From: Rhizophagus irregularis
Lineage: Eukaryota; Glomeromycota; Glomeromycetes; Glomerales; Glomeraceae
Length of the DNA stretch: 64,000 nucleotides
NCBI RefSeq assembly: GCF_026210795.1
Contig: NC_089443.1
Span: 1,798,001-1,862,000, forward strand
Direction of reading: 5' to 3'
This document shows, one piece after another, positions 1 through 10,261 of this stretch. Both the position numbers and the translations under genes were made by a program. Below the pieces are notes generated by a model. It was not told the DNA's origin and searched no databases. It worked only from the letters and a program-made list of their open reading frames with translations. Every line of letters starts with the position of its first letter. The first letter of the stretch is position 1.

Positions 1-3000
1 CATCATTATCTTGATAATACGGGTCGTCATAACTATATCCTTGGTCATAATTATCCTGATAATCCTGACTATCATAATCATATTGGTCATATTGGTCATT
101 ATAATTATCATATTCCACTACATTGAATCCTCGATTATTGTTTTGGTGGTTTGGTGGTCTGTTATAGTTATTTGGTCTTCCATTATAGTTATTTGATCTT
201 CTATTATAATTTTGATTATTTGGTCTTCCATAGTTTCTTTGACCATTATTTACCCTACATTCATTTGCATAATGTCCTGGTTGTTTACAATTATAACATG
301 CTCGAGGTGGTGGTCCTTGTCTATTGTTATTGTTTGGTGGTCTCTTTTGCCCTCCAAGTTGATTTACTAGTTTTACCTCTAATTTTTTAAACATGTCGGC
401 AAGGTCATCCTCATAATTTTTCTCCAATGGTTTTTCAAATATATTCTTTGGCTTGTCATCTTGTATATCGATTCCTTTTCTTTGGGTACTAACTGATATA
501 CCACGTGTCTTTCTTATTAATTCATTAGTAGCTTCCTCCTCTCTTCTTGCTGTATTCACTGCATCATTTAAATTTGCTGGGTTTTGTCTTCTGACTTGAT
601 ATCCCAATGTTGGTGTTAATCCTTCGATATAATTATCCACTTGTAATTCATCATCTAATGCATGGCCTCTGGTAGCTATCCTTAATATTTGTCTAAACCT
701 TATCGTATATGCCTCAACATTTTCATTTACTCCTTGTGTTATTTTCCTTAATTCTAACATTTTCCTTTTTCTAACATCTTCCCTGGTAAATCTTTGTTTA
801 ATCCTATGTTTTAAATCATTATCATTATCGTTATCTTGCCAATTTACCAAATGACCATTGTTTGCTTCCTTCTTTTCATTATACCATTGTGCTGCTGCAC
901 CTTTCAAACAGGTAGCTGCCATTGCTGCTTGTCTAGCTCCATTTACTCCTGCTGCTTTTCCTATAGCAGTAAATGCTGTTTCAAATTGTCTTACCCAATC
1001 GTTTATGTCTTCTTCTTCCCTTCCATAAAATTGTGGCATACTAATTATTCCTCCAGCTACATTTCCTGCATCCTCAATTGCATTTGCTAATGGGTTGGCT
1101 GCGACTAATCCAGCCCAATTACCTCCTATATCATGTCCTGTTGCTGCTAGTAAAGCCGCTCTAAAATCTTCCCTTACTTCAGCTCTTGTTGCTCCCATAA
1201 TTATTGGTACTATTGGTAGGATTGGTGGTATCGGTGGTGTTAAAGGTGTTTCAAATAAATTTTCTATATTATAATCAGATATTTCACTTTTATCTTCAGA
1301 GTTTGATTCTGAACTTTCACTTGAGTCAAAACCAGGTCTATTTATAATGTTTTCTTCATAAGGTTCTTCAAAATTTTCATTGCTATCGGTATCATTTGGA
1401 TTTAAAATTTCTCCATTTTTTTCAGATCCATCTGATTCTTTTTCAGATCCATTCGATTCTTCATCATCAGATTTATTTCCACTACTTTCACTATCCTCAA
1501 TTCCAGCTTGCTGTTTCAGAAATTTATTTAATATCCGCCTTAAATTTTTCTCCAATTCATTTTTATTTCCTTGGAATATTTCAATAAATTCTTGATCCAA
1601 TATTTCTCCATCAGTATATCCCATACTGATTAACCTTAATAACTCTCCATTAGTTATTTCTATTTTATTATCATCACATATTTGTTTTAATCTTTTGACC
1701 CTGATATCAATTTCATTTTCGTCATTCTCACAATCCCTACACTTGGTTTTTCCTTCGTCAAATTTATTGTTTATCCATCTTATTCCACATTCATTACAAA
1801 ATGTGGTATTTTCATTTATCCATTCATATAATTTTATCCTTAATTCTTTGTCATTCGTATCAATTTCCTGGAAATATTTTTCCATAAATTCCATTGTTAA
1901 TATTATACTATTGCTTATCCTGAATTTTCTCATTCTTTCTATTTCTGACACATTTAATTCGTATCCTAATTTTTCTAAGTCATCCTTTAATTCTAATAAT
2001 TCTTTTTGTTCACAATTTTTACATTGTCCAATGTCTGCTATCATATCAGGTAACTTTCTATTTCTACAATTTCCACATCTCAATGTTTCTTTTGTTAACC
2101 ATTCATTTATTTCATCTTTTAATTTTTCATCACTTAGTCTCATTAATTCGAAAAATGTACCTAAAAAGTCTTCTGTTAATATCAATTCTATCCTTATCCT
2201 TAGGTCCCACATTCTTTGTATATCCTTGTCAGTGAACCTTCCACCCATTTCTTCAATTTTTCTTTTTAATGATTCCACTGTCCATTCGACATCATCCTCT
2301 ATTTTTATTTCATAATGTATACTACCCTCACTGTCCTCTAGTTCATAACTTTCAGGACTATCACTTTCTGGGTCCTCAGGTTCCCTTGTAAATTGTTTGG
2401 TATCAATAAATCTTTGTCTTACTTTTGATACATATCTTATCCATGCATCACCTCCTTCTTGCGTGTCTGTCTCACATCTATTCTGATATTCTATCTGGAG
2501 TAATAATTCAATTACCTCTTCTTTCCTCAACAGATCTTCTGTTTCTTCATATAATAGATCCCTGAATAACTTCATTGCTAACTTCTTAACATGTATTGCT
2601 TTCATTTCATTTTCCAATATCGTGTTATACCAATCCCAAAATTTTTGAAATCTATTTTCAACATCCCAATCTTCTAAAATGTATCCATGTTTCATTATTT
2701 CTGGACATCCTATTAATCGATCAAATACTTCATTTTCCAAGTTTCCTTCAATACAATCCCTTACAATTACTACAATTATTATTCTCAATCCTTTTTCCTT
2801 CATTTTTGGTTGTTGTCTGTACCTTATTGATTCAATTATTCTATCTACTATATTCCTACATTTTCCCTTATGTATTGTATCCTCCCTTTCTCTATTGTCC
2901 ATACTTAATAAATTCAATAATTCTTTATGTGTCACATTATTGTACATTAGTATTGTATCCTCAAATTTAAATAAAGCATCCCAAAATTTCTTGAATGCTG

Positions 3001-3127
3001 CTGATACTTCTCTTTCTATTGGATTACATATTTCACATGCTAAACATTCCTCTGGTTCTATCACTCCTAGGTCATGTTCTTGTTTATGGTTTATATATTC
3101 AGCGTTCCAAACATGGTACCATTCCAT
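1..3127 (-). CDS. Retrotransposon gag polyprotein (partial at window edge)
   Basis: One long reading frame of about 1040 residues starts at the ATG at 3125-3127 and leaves the window. The N-terminal half carries several CxxC pairs (for example CLACEIC near the start and CNECG and CRDCE around 1.7-1.8 kb), which suggests metal binding. An acidic Ser/Glu/Asn-rich linker follows. Then comes a typical retrotransposon-gag domain (begins MPQFYG, with W and FE spaced as usual, at about 0.65-1.05 kb). It ends with a CCHC zinc knuckle, CYNCKQPGHYANEC, at about 262-298, and an Asn/Tyr-rich tail. Gag forms the particle and binds RNA in this family. The N-terminal extension is much longer than in common fungal gags. 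No host role is implied. Confidence 0.8.
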   Translation of the reverse strand, partial: MEWYHVWNAEYINHKQEHDLGVIEPEECLACEICNPIEREVSAAFKKFWDALFKFEDTILMYNNVTHKELLNLLSMDNREREDTIHKGKCRNIVDRIIESIRYRQQPKMKEKGLRIIIVVIVRDCIEGNLENEVFDRLIGCPEIMKHGYILEDWDVENRFQKFWDWYNTILENEMKAIHVKKLAMKLFRDLLYEETEDLLRKEEVIELLLQIEYQNRCETDTQEGGDAWIRYVSKVRQRFIDTKQFTREPEDPESDSPESYELEDSEGSIHYEIKIEDDVEWTVESLKRKIEEMGGRFTDKDIQRMWDLRIRIELILTEDFLGTFFELMRLSDEKLKDEINEWLTKETLRCGNCRNRKLPDMIADIGQCKNCEQKELLELKDDLEKLGYELNVSEIERMRKFRISNSIILTMEFMEKYFQEIDTNDKELRIKLYEWINENTTFCNECGIRWINNKFDEGKTKCRDCENDENEIDIRVKRLKQICDDNKIEITNGELLRLISMGYTDGEILDQEFIEIFQGNKNELEKNLRRILNKFLKQQAGIEDSESSGNKSDDEESNGSEKESDGSEKNGEILNPNDTDSNENFEEPYEENIINRPGFDSSESSESNSEDKSEISDYNIENLFETPLTPPIPPILPIVPIIMGATRAEVREDFRAALLAATGHDIGGNWAGLVAANPLANAIEDAGNVAGGIISMPQFYGREEEDINDWVRQFETAFTAIGKAAGVNGARQAAMAATCLKGAAAQWYNEKKEANNGHLVNWQDNDNDNDLKHRIKQRFTREDVRKRKMLELRKITQGVNENVEAYTIRFRQILRIATRGHALDDELQVDNYIEGLTPTLGYQVRRQNPANLNDAVNTARREEEATNELIRKTRGISVSTQRKGIDIQDDKPKNIFEKPLEKNYEDDLADMFKKLEVKLVNQLGGQKRPPNNNNRQGPPPRACYNCKQPGHYANECRVNNGQRNYGRPNNQNYNRRSNNYNGRPNNYNRPPNHQNNNRGFNVVEYDNYNDQYDQYDYDSQDYQDNYDQGYSYDDPYYQDND

Positions 3128-3639
3128 TTTTAATAAAATTCTCTAAAAATTTTCGCGTCTTTTACTTTTTATCCTACTTTTATATTTTATTTGACCTATA
3201 CTGGGCTTGCCTTTACCTCATTTGTTCGTTACTGAGTATGGTAGTTTACAGGTTTGTACAAATAAATTTATATTCCATAAAATTTTCCAACCTAAGGTTG
3301 AAGTGTGAATCCATATTTGATTTGTCCGATTATTTGTTGTATTTCCAAGACTGATGTATCTTTCCTCGGTGTCAACAATTTTAATAAGTGGGAGATTCAA
3401 ATCTCCCTCTTTCATATACTTCTACTACGCCTCTAATTCTATTATATCCTAAAATTTACTGTGCTTTGATAATCTTTAATTAATAATCTCGACACCTGTA
3501 TTGACATTTTATATAATTTTACTACGCTACAAAATCTCTTATCATTTATATCCTTATTAATTTTTAATAACTTTCCTTAGATATATTTGTCCAGCAAACA
3601 TTATTTTAATTTTTGTTAACGTTAATCATGATTTTTCTT

Positions 3640-3800
3640 GGGTACCCTCACACAGAATTGTTTTTGGAAGTTCACACAGAACTATTCTCAATTGATCACA
3701 CAGAATACCTCAATTGAGTTCACACAGAAAAAGCTCACACAGAACTATTCTCAATTGATCACACAGAAAACCTCAATTGAGTTCACACAGAATTACCCTA
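3640..3800. repeat. Tandem repeat in retrotransposon leader
   Basis: Two copies of a roughly 64-bp unit, each holding several CACACAGAA blocks and the inverted words CTCAATTGA/TCAATTGAG. They lie between the LTR and gag. They may take part in RNA structure or packaging, but that is a guess. Confidence 0.7.
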
Positions 3801-4254
3801 CCATCGTATTTATAGTGTCGGTTTTTGGGTACACTTTTTATCCTTAACTTAACCTCAATTATTTATAAAATTATTTTTAATCCTTAATTCATGGAACTTA
3901 TTTACAATATTCTATTAAAACCCCTTCTAACTTGATTAGCCTCGCATTTCCCTTGATAATCAATTACTACCATACATATTTGGTTCATATGTACGAAAAT
4001 TATTATAATAATAATTTTTCATTGACTTATCAGCCGGTGGTCAAGTTAGATCAAAAATTTAATTTTTAACATTATCTCTTTATACATTTATGGTCATACT
4101 CACCCAAATTAATACCTTTTACCTTGGTAACCATTATTTTCACGTATCCTTTAAAATATTTAACTTTATTTTATTAAAATTTAACGTTAATACACCTTAA
4201 ATTCTTTTTAACCAAGACTTAGAACTTTTACTTTTATAATTCCTTAACTTCGTC

Positions 4255-4376
4255 GATCCTTTATTTGTAACTTCTAATGATCACGTGGGGGTGATCATTT
4301 TCTTTTCTCAGAGATCCTGTACTTATAACCTGTAGTGATCATGTGAGGATGATCACTTTTCCTTTCTCGGAGCATG
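4255..4376. repeat. Duplicated hairpin unit beside the primer binding site
   Basis: Two diverged copies of a unit of about 65 bp, each containing a palindrome of the type TGATCAyGTGrGGrTGATCA, placed directly before the presumed primer binding site of the LTR element. Confidence 0.6.
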
Positions 4377-4383
4377 CACCACT

Positions 4384-5035
4384 TGTAACACCTGAGCCCA
4401 TAGAGAATTATGTTTGCCACCTCAGGTATTAACAAAATGACTCTTTATTAATAATATAAATATATACAATAATATGCTTGGTTTAATAACATTAAATAAC
4501 AAAATAAATAATTCATAACAAAATTCGTCTAATTTTTTCTCCCAAAAGGTGATCTTCACGCCCTTTTATGTTTGTTTTTGTGTAACTAAATTCATAATTT
4601 CAATTCATGGATTTAAATTATTAAAGTATTTCCATTGTTTTAAAGTATTTCCATTATCTTAATTTTGTATCCATTTGATCATCATAAACTCCTGAATTAT
4701 GATTTATAATATTAACGTAGTGATCAACAAATTACTCACTTGACATCTCAGATCACTTGATTTCATTCAATTTAGTATCTTTCGGATCTTCATTTATCCT
4801 TAAATCTCGTGACTAATAGTTTAAGGTCATCACGGACCAATTACCTTAATCCATGTGATTATTAGTTTAACGACTTCTCGGTCCAATTATCCTTGATTCT
4901 CATGACTAATAGTTTAACGACTTTTCGGTCCAATTAAAATAAAAATAAAAATAAGTTAAAATTTTATACACTAAGACTAAATGTAATACTGCGCCTCACA
5001 ATTAATAAATTTACTAGGTATACTACGGCATTACA
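4384..5035 (-). repeat. Long terminal repeat (652 bp)
   Basis: It begins TGTAACACC and ends GGCATTACA, giving the canonical TG...CA ends with a 5-bp perfect inverted TGTAA/TTACA. The right limit is confirmed by a diverged relative at 62486-63085 that stops at the same ATTACA. The right half contains three copies of a unit reading ACTAATAGTTTAACGAC-TTCTCGGTCCAATTA. Host flank begins at 5036; the matching target duplication would be outside the window. Confidence 0.8.
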
Positions 5036-5172
5036 GTGCCGATTTTAAGCGGATCGGCAATTAATTGTTCAAATATTTTTCCTAAGTTAGTTATAAGATT
5101 GACGTAATATAAATAATAAGAAATAATTATAAAAATTTATAATTAGTAATTAATAAAAATATTTGTAATATT

Positions 5173-5362
5173 TTCATAATATTAAAGTTTTTTCGATTCT
5201 CGAAAGGTTTTTACTTCAAATCACCGGGGGTGATCATCACCGTTGGCCAGAATTATCAATTTTTACCGGCACTATAGTTTTTTAATGCTGGTTGATTATC
5301 ATAATTTCAGTCACCGGTGATCATCACCCCTAATGATAGTTAGAAAAATTCTTTTCGAGAAT
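5173..5362. repeat. Imperfect inverted-repeat (foldback/MITE-like) element
   Basis: The left arm (ATTCTCGAAAGG ... GGGGGTGATCATCACCG) is matched in reverse complement by the right arm (CGGTGATCATCACCCC ... CTTTTCGAGAAT). The arms are about 75 bp with mismatches. No coding capacity. It lies just outside the LTR. Confidence 0.6.
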
Positions 5363-5529
5363 ACTTTTAAAAAATTAATCAATTTTATTGATAATTATTT
5401 TTTCACAATTCCTTAATTAATCCGAATTTCATTCTACACTCAAACGTCAAATCATTAATATAAATAACTACATTATTGTAAATATAATTTATATCATTCT
5501 TTATAAATATAATTTAATACATGTATTAC

Positions 5530-5650
5530 TTATCTCCTGGCTAATTAGGAATAAGTAAAATTTTACTAGGATTGGATAAATGATCGGCCGAAGGCTGATC
5601 ATGTTCCGATTCTAAGTAAAATTTTACTATTCCAATTAGCCAGGAGATAA
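5530..5650. repeat. Near-perfect palindrome
   Basis: Arms of about 38 bp (TTATCTCCTGGCTAATTAGG and its complement) enclose a loop that contains a second small palindrome, GATCGGCCGAAGGCTGATC. It looks like a very short foldback transposon end pair. Confidence 0.7.
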
Positions 5651-5653
5651 TTG

Positions 5654-6062
5654 ATTTATCCCCTGCCATTTACACAATAGTAAGTGTTTTATAGTATATC
5701 GTGAGTTTAATATAGTTTATTTTATTGTTGTATCTTATTTTTCTTTCACTTGGTTTTTTTTTTCATTTTAAAAGATTTTAAAAAATAATTGAATTTTAAA
5801 AAGCTTCGGAACTATTACTAATACACTTGAAAAATAATATTGAGATTACAAATAAATTAAAAGAAAGTTTTTCTCATTTGGAAAATGCAAATCTTTCCAA
5901 ATTACTCAAATTTTCAAATCAGTCCATTATAGTATAATCAATAGTTAATTTTTACCGCAAAATTTCCTAGAAACGGATAAATAAATACATATAAAATTTG
6001 CTATCCAGTAGGTATAACTACATTTGCATAATCGTGTAAATGGTGCCGATCAGGGGATAAAT
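5654..6062. repeat. Inverted-repeat pair 380 bp apart (possible MITE)
   Basis: ATTTATCCCCTG..CCATTTACAC at 5654-5675 is inverted at 6034-6062 (GTGTAAATGG..CAGGGGATAAAT). The interior is AT-rich and non-coding. The right arm carries a few extra bases, GCCGAT, compared with the left. Confidence 0.5.
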
Positions 6063-7959
6063 TATTTTATTATTTTTTGTTAACTAATTATTACAAATTC
6101 CTAATTTTAAACAAAAAAACTACCGTAACCATCTTTAATTTAATTAGTATTACATTATGATACTAAATTTTTCTATTTAAACAAACTCATTAACGGGTGA
6201 CTGCTAGTTTATACTAATAAAAATTCAAAAATGACAAAAAAATCTAACTGAATAATCAACCTTTTAACTTTAATAAAAGTTGATTGTTTTTGTTAATTAT
6301 ACTTAACCCAAAATGATATATAAAATTAGTTTACGCAAAATTCACGTGATTTGGTACAATTCGACGTACGATCTCTGGCGCAAAAATTTTAAATGTATTT
6401 TCCATTAAAATAGTACGATATGATTGATAAAATCTACATTTTTATATACTAAAATTTCCAGGAGATTTCTAACAGTCAACCTCCATTTTATACCAAAAAT
6501 AAACAACATGATATTGTTTAGTTTACTGTTTTAGGAATTTTACAAAGAACTATTCCAATACATTTGAAGATTATATAAAAACATATACTATTATGCAATA
6601 CTTTTTTAATAAGAAAATTTTTTTCACAAAATTTCTTTTATTATATTATCTACAATATGTCTTTTTTAATTAATAAATAAGTTTCAGGCTAGATATCATA
6701 AAGAATGTGAGAAGCACAGCTAAAAAAAAATTGCCTTATATAGATACTATCAGGAGGTTTTAGAAGAACATTATTAATATATAGGTACAATTACACACTA
6801 TGTAATAATAACTATTTAGATAATTTGCTTGCTTCCTCATTATTTTGGTATAATACTTGTTCTGTATTCATTATTATTTAAGTGTGATGTATGAAATCAT
6901 CATTATTATTGCTACCATACTATTCAAAATCAGAATTAACTGAATAATAAGTTTGAAATTATTGTTTGAACATCATTTAATATTAAATGTATAGGAATAA
7001 TAAAATGGTATGGAGGATCAAATCCACAGTATTTCCCATTGTCATCAAAAACAGCCAAACCTAAGTAAACCAAACGAAAGGAACAAATACTGTATAAGTA
7101 AATACACAGTTTGCGTTTAGGTATAGTAGATAATAGTATGATAATAAAAGCATCACTCAGTTCAACATACATAAATAACTGAAATTTTAATAAGAATAGG
7201 AAGGCATTGCTTTTAATATATATACCAACTTACCAAATGGACAACCAACACTAGAAACAAGAAGATCATTGGTGCAAAAGAATATGCATTTCTACTCTTT
7301 TGGTTATAACTCATAAATGTTCTGTCATCGCTATGCAATTATGAATAATAGTAGTTTAAGATTGCTTAAATCATCTACTGCTGATAATCATCTACTGATA
7401 CCTTATCAAGTCATCAACTTCACAAAAATAATAATTAATAATATTACAAATACCATCGAATTTGTAGGTTACTTTACCACAGGAACTTGTATAATTAATT
7501 TTCAAAAATGTGCGTTTTAGTGAATTATAGAAAAAACAAACTTATACAGCTTCAATTCCCAAAAGTAAGTATAATTTCTTTGCCTAATAATGTGAATGTA
7601 TTGAACATCAAATGCTAATACTGGGCTTAAATATTCTAAGGTAAATAGAAATTATCCTGAAAGTTATACTCAGTAAGCTGTAGTCATATCTATCTATTTG
7701 ATCTTGATTGTAATTCTTAGTCTTGGGTATGGTGAGGGTACGCATGTATGTACAAATGACGGGTTTGATGGGGTTGAATATTCCACGCATCGTTTTGATG
7801 GGAACTGATTTTGCACAGTTCCCTTGAAGAGAGGTTTCTTTTCACTTACTAGATTTCTAATATAATGAGCTTAAAGACTAAAAGCTAGTTTGTATTAATA
7901 AGCACTAGATACAGTACCTTTAAATGTGGCCAATAAACATACTTGAGGAATCACAACAC
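6063..7959. other. AT-rich sequence without a supported gene
   Basis: Both strands were read. The open frames of 60-78 codons at 6936-7172, 7317-7520 and 7608-7790 are low-complexity and show no recognisable motif, splice structure or neighbour logic. Nothing else is seen. Confidence 0.5.
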
Positions 7960-9165
7960 TAATTACTGATCTTTTTTATCACCTATTCCTGGACCAATAA
8001 GAGATAATGGAACCTTTCCTCTTTCTTCAAGTTTATTTTGAAAGATACTTTCTAGCTTTACAAGTAGATATTAATCTTGATGTAACATATCGTAATTTTT
8101 CTTCCTAACTTTGAATTAGAATATGAATAGTTTTGAGCATAATAGACATTGCCCCTTCATTTGAGTACTAAAAGTGCTAGTTGACGACATATTTTTTGTG
8201 GTAGCGCTAGTTGACTTTTTGTAATTTGGAATTCTAGAAACTTAAATTTAAGATAAAATGAAATCAATTACTTTCGTATGGATAAATATTATTACTATGT
8301 ATATATTATATGCAAAAATTAATTTGAGAATTGTTTATATTAATAACTCATAAATTACTGATTATAAAAATATGATGTAGCTCTTGCATACTTACAATTT
8401 TTTTAGAGTATATCAGAAAAACAATCATTGTTTTTACCTCCTAATTCAAGTGTAACCTTTTTCAAGTTACTTGATGAAGAGTCTTTTCTTCTGATACTGT
8501 AAACTACGTTTACTACTTCTCTATGATTGGTAATCCTCCTTCCAACTACTTCATATCCTGGTATTACGTTAATTATACCTGGAGGTAATATTTTTTCAGC
8601 AGAAATTGTGTTTGCTAATATTGAAGTAATTAATTGAATTTGTGTGCTGGTTTAAATATAATTGCATTCCCACAAGCTAAACTTGGTGCTAATTTTCATG
8701 ATGCTAATAATAAAAAATAAAGCTTTTTATCAATTCACATATTCAACAGGTTTCTAATGGTATGAGTGTAGCTTGTTTATACAAAGGGTAGTGTGATCAA
8801 CTAATTTGTCCATGTATCCTGCAAAAAAATCTATTGAAAATTGTAATTAGAAAACTATAATGCATTTTTAATAGAAATTTGAATTTAAGTAATTTTTAAT
8901 GATACCTAAATCATTCTGCAAATTGGATACTTCAAGTTTAAAATCTTTAATTGTTTGGCTTCTTTCAAATTTTTATCAATACCAACAGCTATTTTTAGTA
9001 AAATATTTCTTCTGTCAGTTCCGCTTAATGATATCCATAATGTTAAATGTAAAGCATCTGTTGCAGCTTTAACAGCTGAATCAACATCACTGATTGATTA
9101 GTGTTTCGTTATTAACATGAGAGGAAGATGGAACCGTGAATTTATTATTAATAAATGGGCAAGCT
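7960..9165 (-). pseudogene. Aldehyde dehydrogenase pseudogene
   Basis: Decayed NAD(P)-dependent aldehyde dehydrogenase; the family oxidises aldehydes to acids. In order on the minus strand: FINNKFTVPSS (N-terminal strand, near 9160), SDVDSAVKAATDAL and SGTDRRNILLKIA (about 8.95-9.09 kb), AGYMDKLVDHT-like (about 8.82 kb), KLAPSLACGNAIIFKPA (about 8.67 kb), PPGIINVIPGY and SNLKKVTLELGGK (about 8.43-8.59 kb), a KGQC motif equivalent to the catalytic-cysteine region (about 8.13 kb), and GPGIGDKKD (about 7.98 kb). The pieces lie in different frames with several stops, so no full protein can be made. The C-terminal part after the GPGIGDK motif is not found. Some frame changes could be old introns (for example a TTTTTTGCAG acceptor before GYMDK), but stops within exon pieces argue for a dead copy. 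Confidence 0.85.
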
Positions 9166-10261
9166 ATCTTTCAGAGTACATTTGAATAATTCTTTTCTTT
9201 TTTTTCAAAAAATTTTTGCAGAGAAAAATTCTTTTTTGTTGATTTTTCCAAAATATCATATATGCTAATCTAATTGTTCGACTTAATAGGTTAGATTCTA
9301 TCCATTTTTACGACTCCCCCAAATAGTTCTAAATATTAATTTTAATTTAATAACTAGGCAAACTTAGCAGCATGGCATTTAAATATGTCAACCAAAAAAG
9401 TATATCCGGTAGGTAAAAATTTTCTTACCTTTTAGGTGTAATTTTTTTTGATCTTGCCCAATAGTGTCCCAGTCTGGATGTAAAATTTACATCAAGGTGT
9501 ACGTCTGGGCGTACTGTCACCTTAATAGCAATCTTAGAAATGGACAACATGGATTTTAAACCAATCCTACTATGCTTTAGAGGTTATACTTTTAACTGAT
9601 TTATTTACCAAATGAATCGCTATTAAGGTATTATAAAAAATAATATGCTATAAAGGATTTCTGAATCGTGCCAAAGGCATTACAGGCATTTCGTGTTCTT
9701 CATACCCTTGGCACTTATAAATGCAATCTGACATAGCATAAATTTTATGATACCCTAAAAATGATTCTGACACGGTAACAAAGCCCTGTAATACTAATTG
9801 TCCGGAGTGAAGTGAAGGACAATATATGTCAAAAAAAATTGATCATGTGAATTTCTCTGTCCGCCATGTGATCATCATCTAATGAAATCGCAAATTTTAG
9901 ATTTCGCTCTGAACTTATAATGGTTCCCGTTTCCTAGTCTTATTACATAGCGGGAATGCTTTAAAATATCAAATAAAGCTGTCTTAAGGTATATAATGCA
10001 AAAAATAAGATGGCGGGAATTGGGTGAAATCAGTATAGTAGTATATCAGCTGCCCAGGTTCCTAAAACATCTTATATTCTTTATTAAAAATAGAAAAACA
10101 AAAATAGAATAATAATAAAAAAAATTTTAAACATTCTTTATTGAAATAGAAAAACAGAAATAAAATAATAATAAAAAAATTTAAACATCTATATAAGTAG
10201 TATTAAAGGTCTTTAAAGAATTTAGGATGTTTCTATTCTTTCAATTTTTTCAATTGTAAGT
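9166..10261. other. Non-coding region with small repeats
   Basis: No coding region is supported. It holds an inverted pair CACCTTAATAGCAAT (about 9520) / ATCGCTATTAAGGT (about 9617) and a second inverted pair, GTGCCAAAGG / CCCTTGGCAC (about 9668/9710). A tandem duplication of about 65 bp (TTCTTTATT..AAATAGAAAAACA) lies at 10075-10190, just downstream of the Sel1 gene. Confidence 0.5.

Larger units (their letters stand above)
1..5035 (-). mobile_element. LTR retrotransposon (Ty3/Gypsy-like), 5' part
   Basis: This is the 5' LTR, leader and gag region of an LTR element read on the minus strand; the pol part and second LTR would lie left of the window. The LTR is at 4384-5035. A likely primer binding site (minus-strand TGGTGCATGCTCCGAG, about 4366-4381) lies two bases inside it. 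A leader with tandem repeats follows, and then a gag frame that reaches the window edge. Assignment to the Ty3/Gypsy group rests on the gag domain and CCHC knuckle and is an inference, because no polymerase is visible. The visible portion looks whole. With one LTR present, age cannot be judged from LTR divergence. Confidence 0.8.

Noticed and set aside
1695-3354. Plus-strand frames of 119-206 codons
   Set aside because: Antisense shadows of the gag frame, which has the domain evidence.
6936-7790. Three 60-78-codon frames
   Set aside because: Low complexity, no motif and no splice logic; chance frames in AT-rich DNA.
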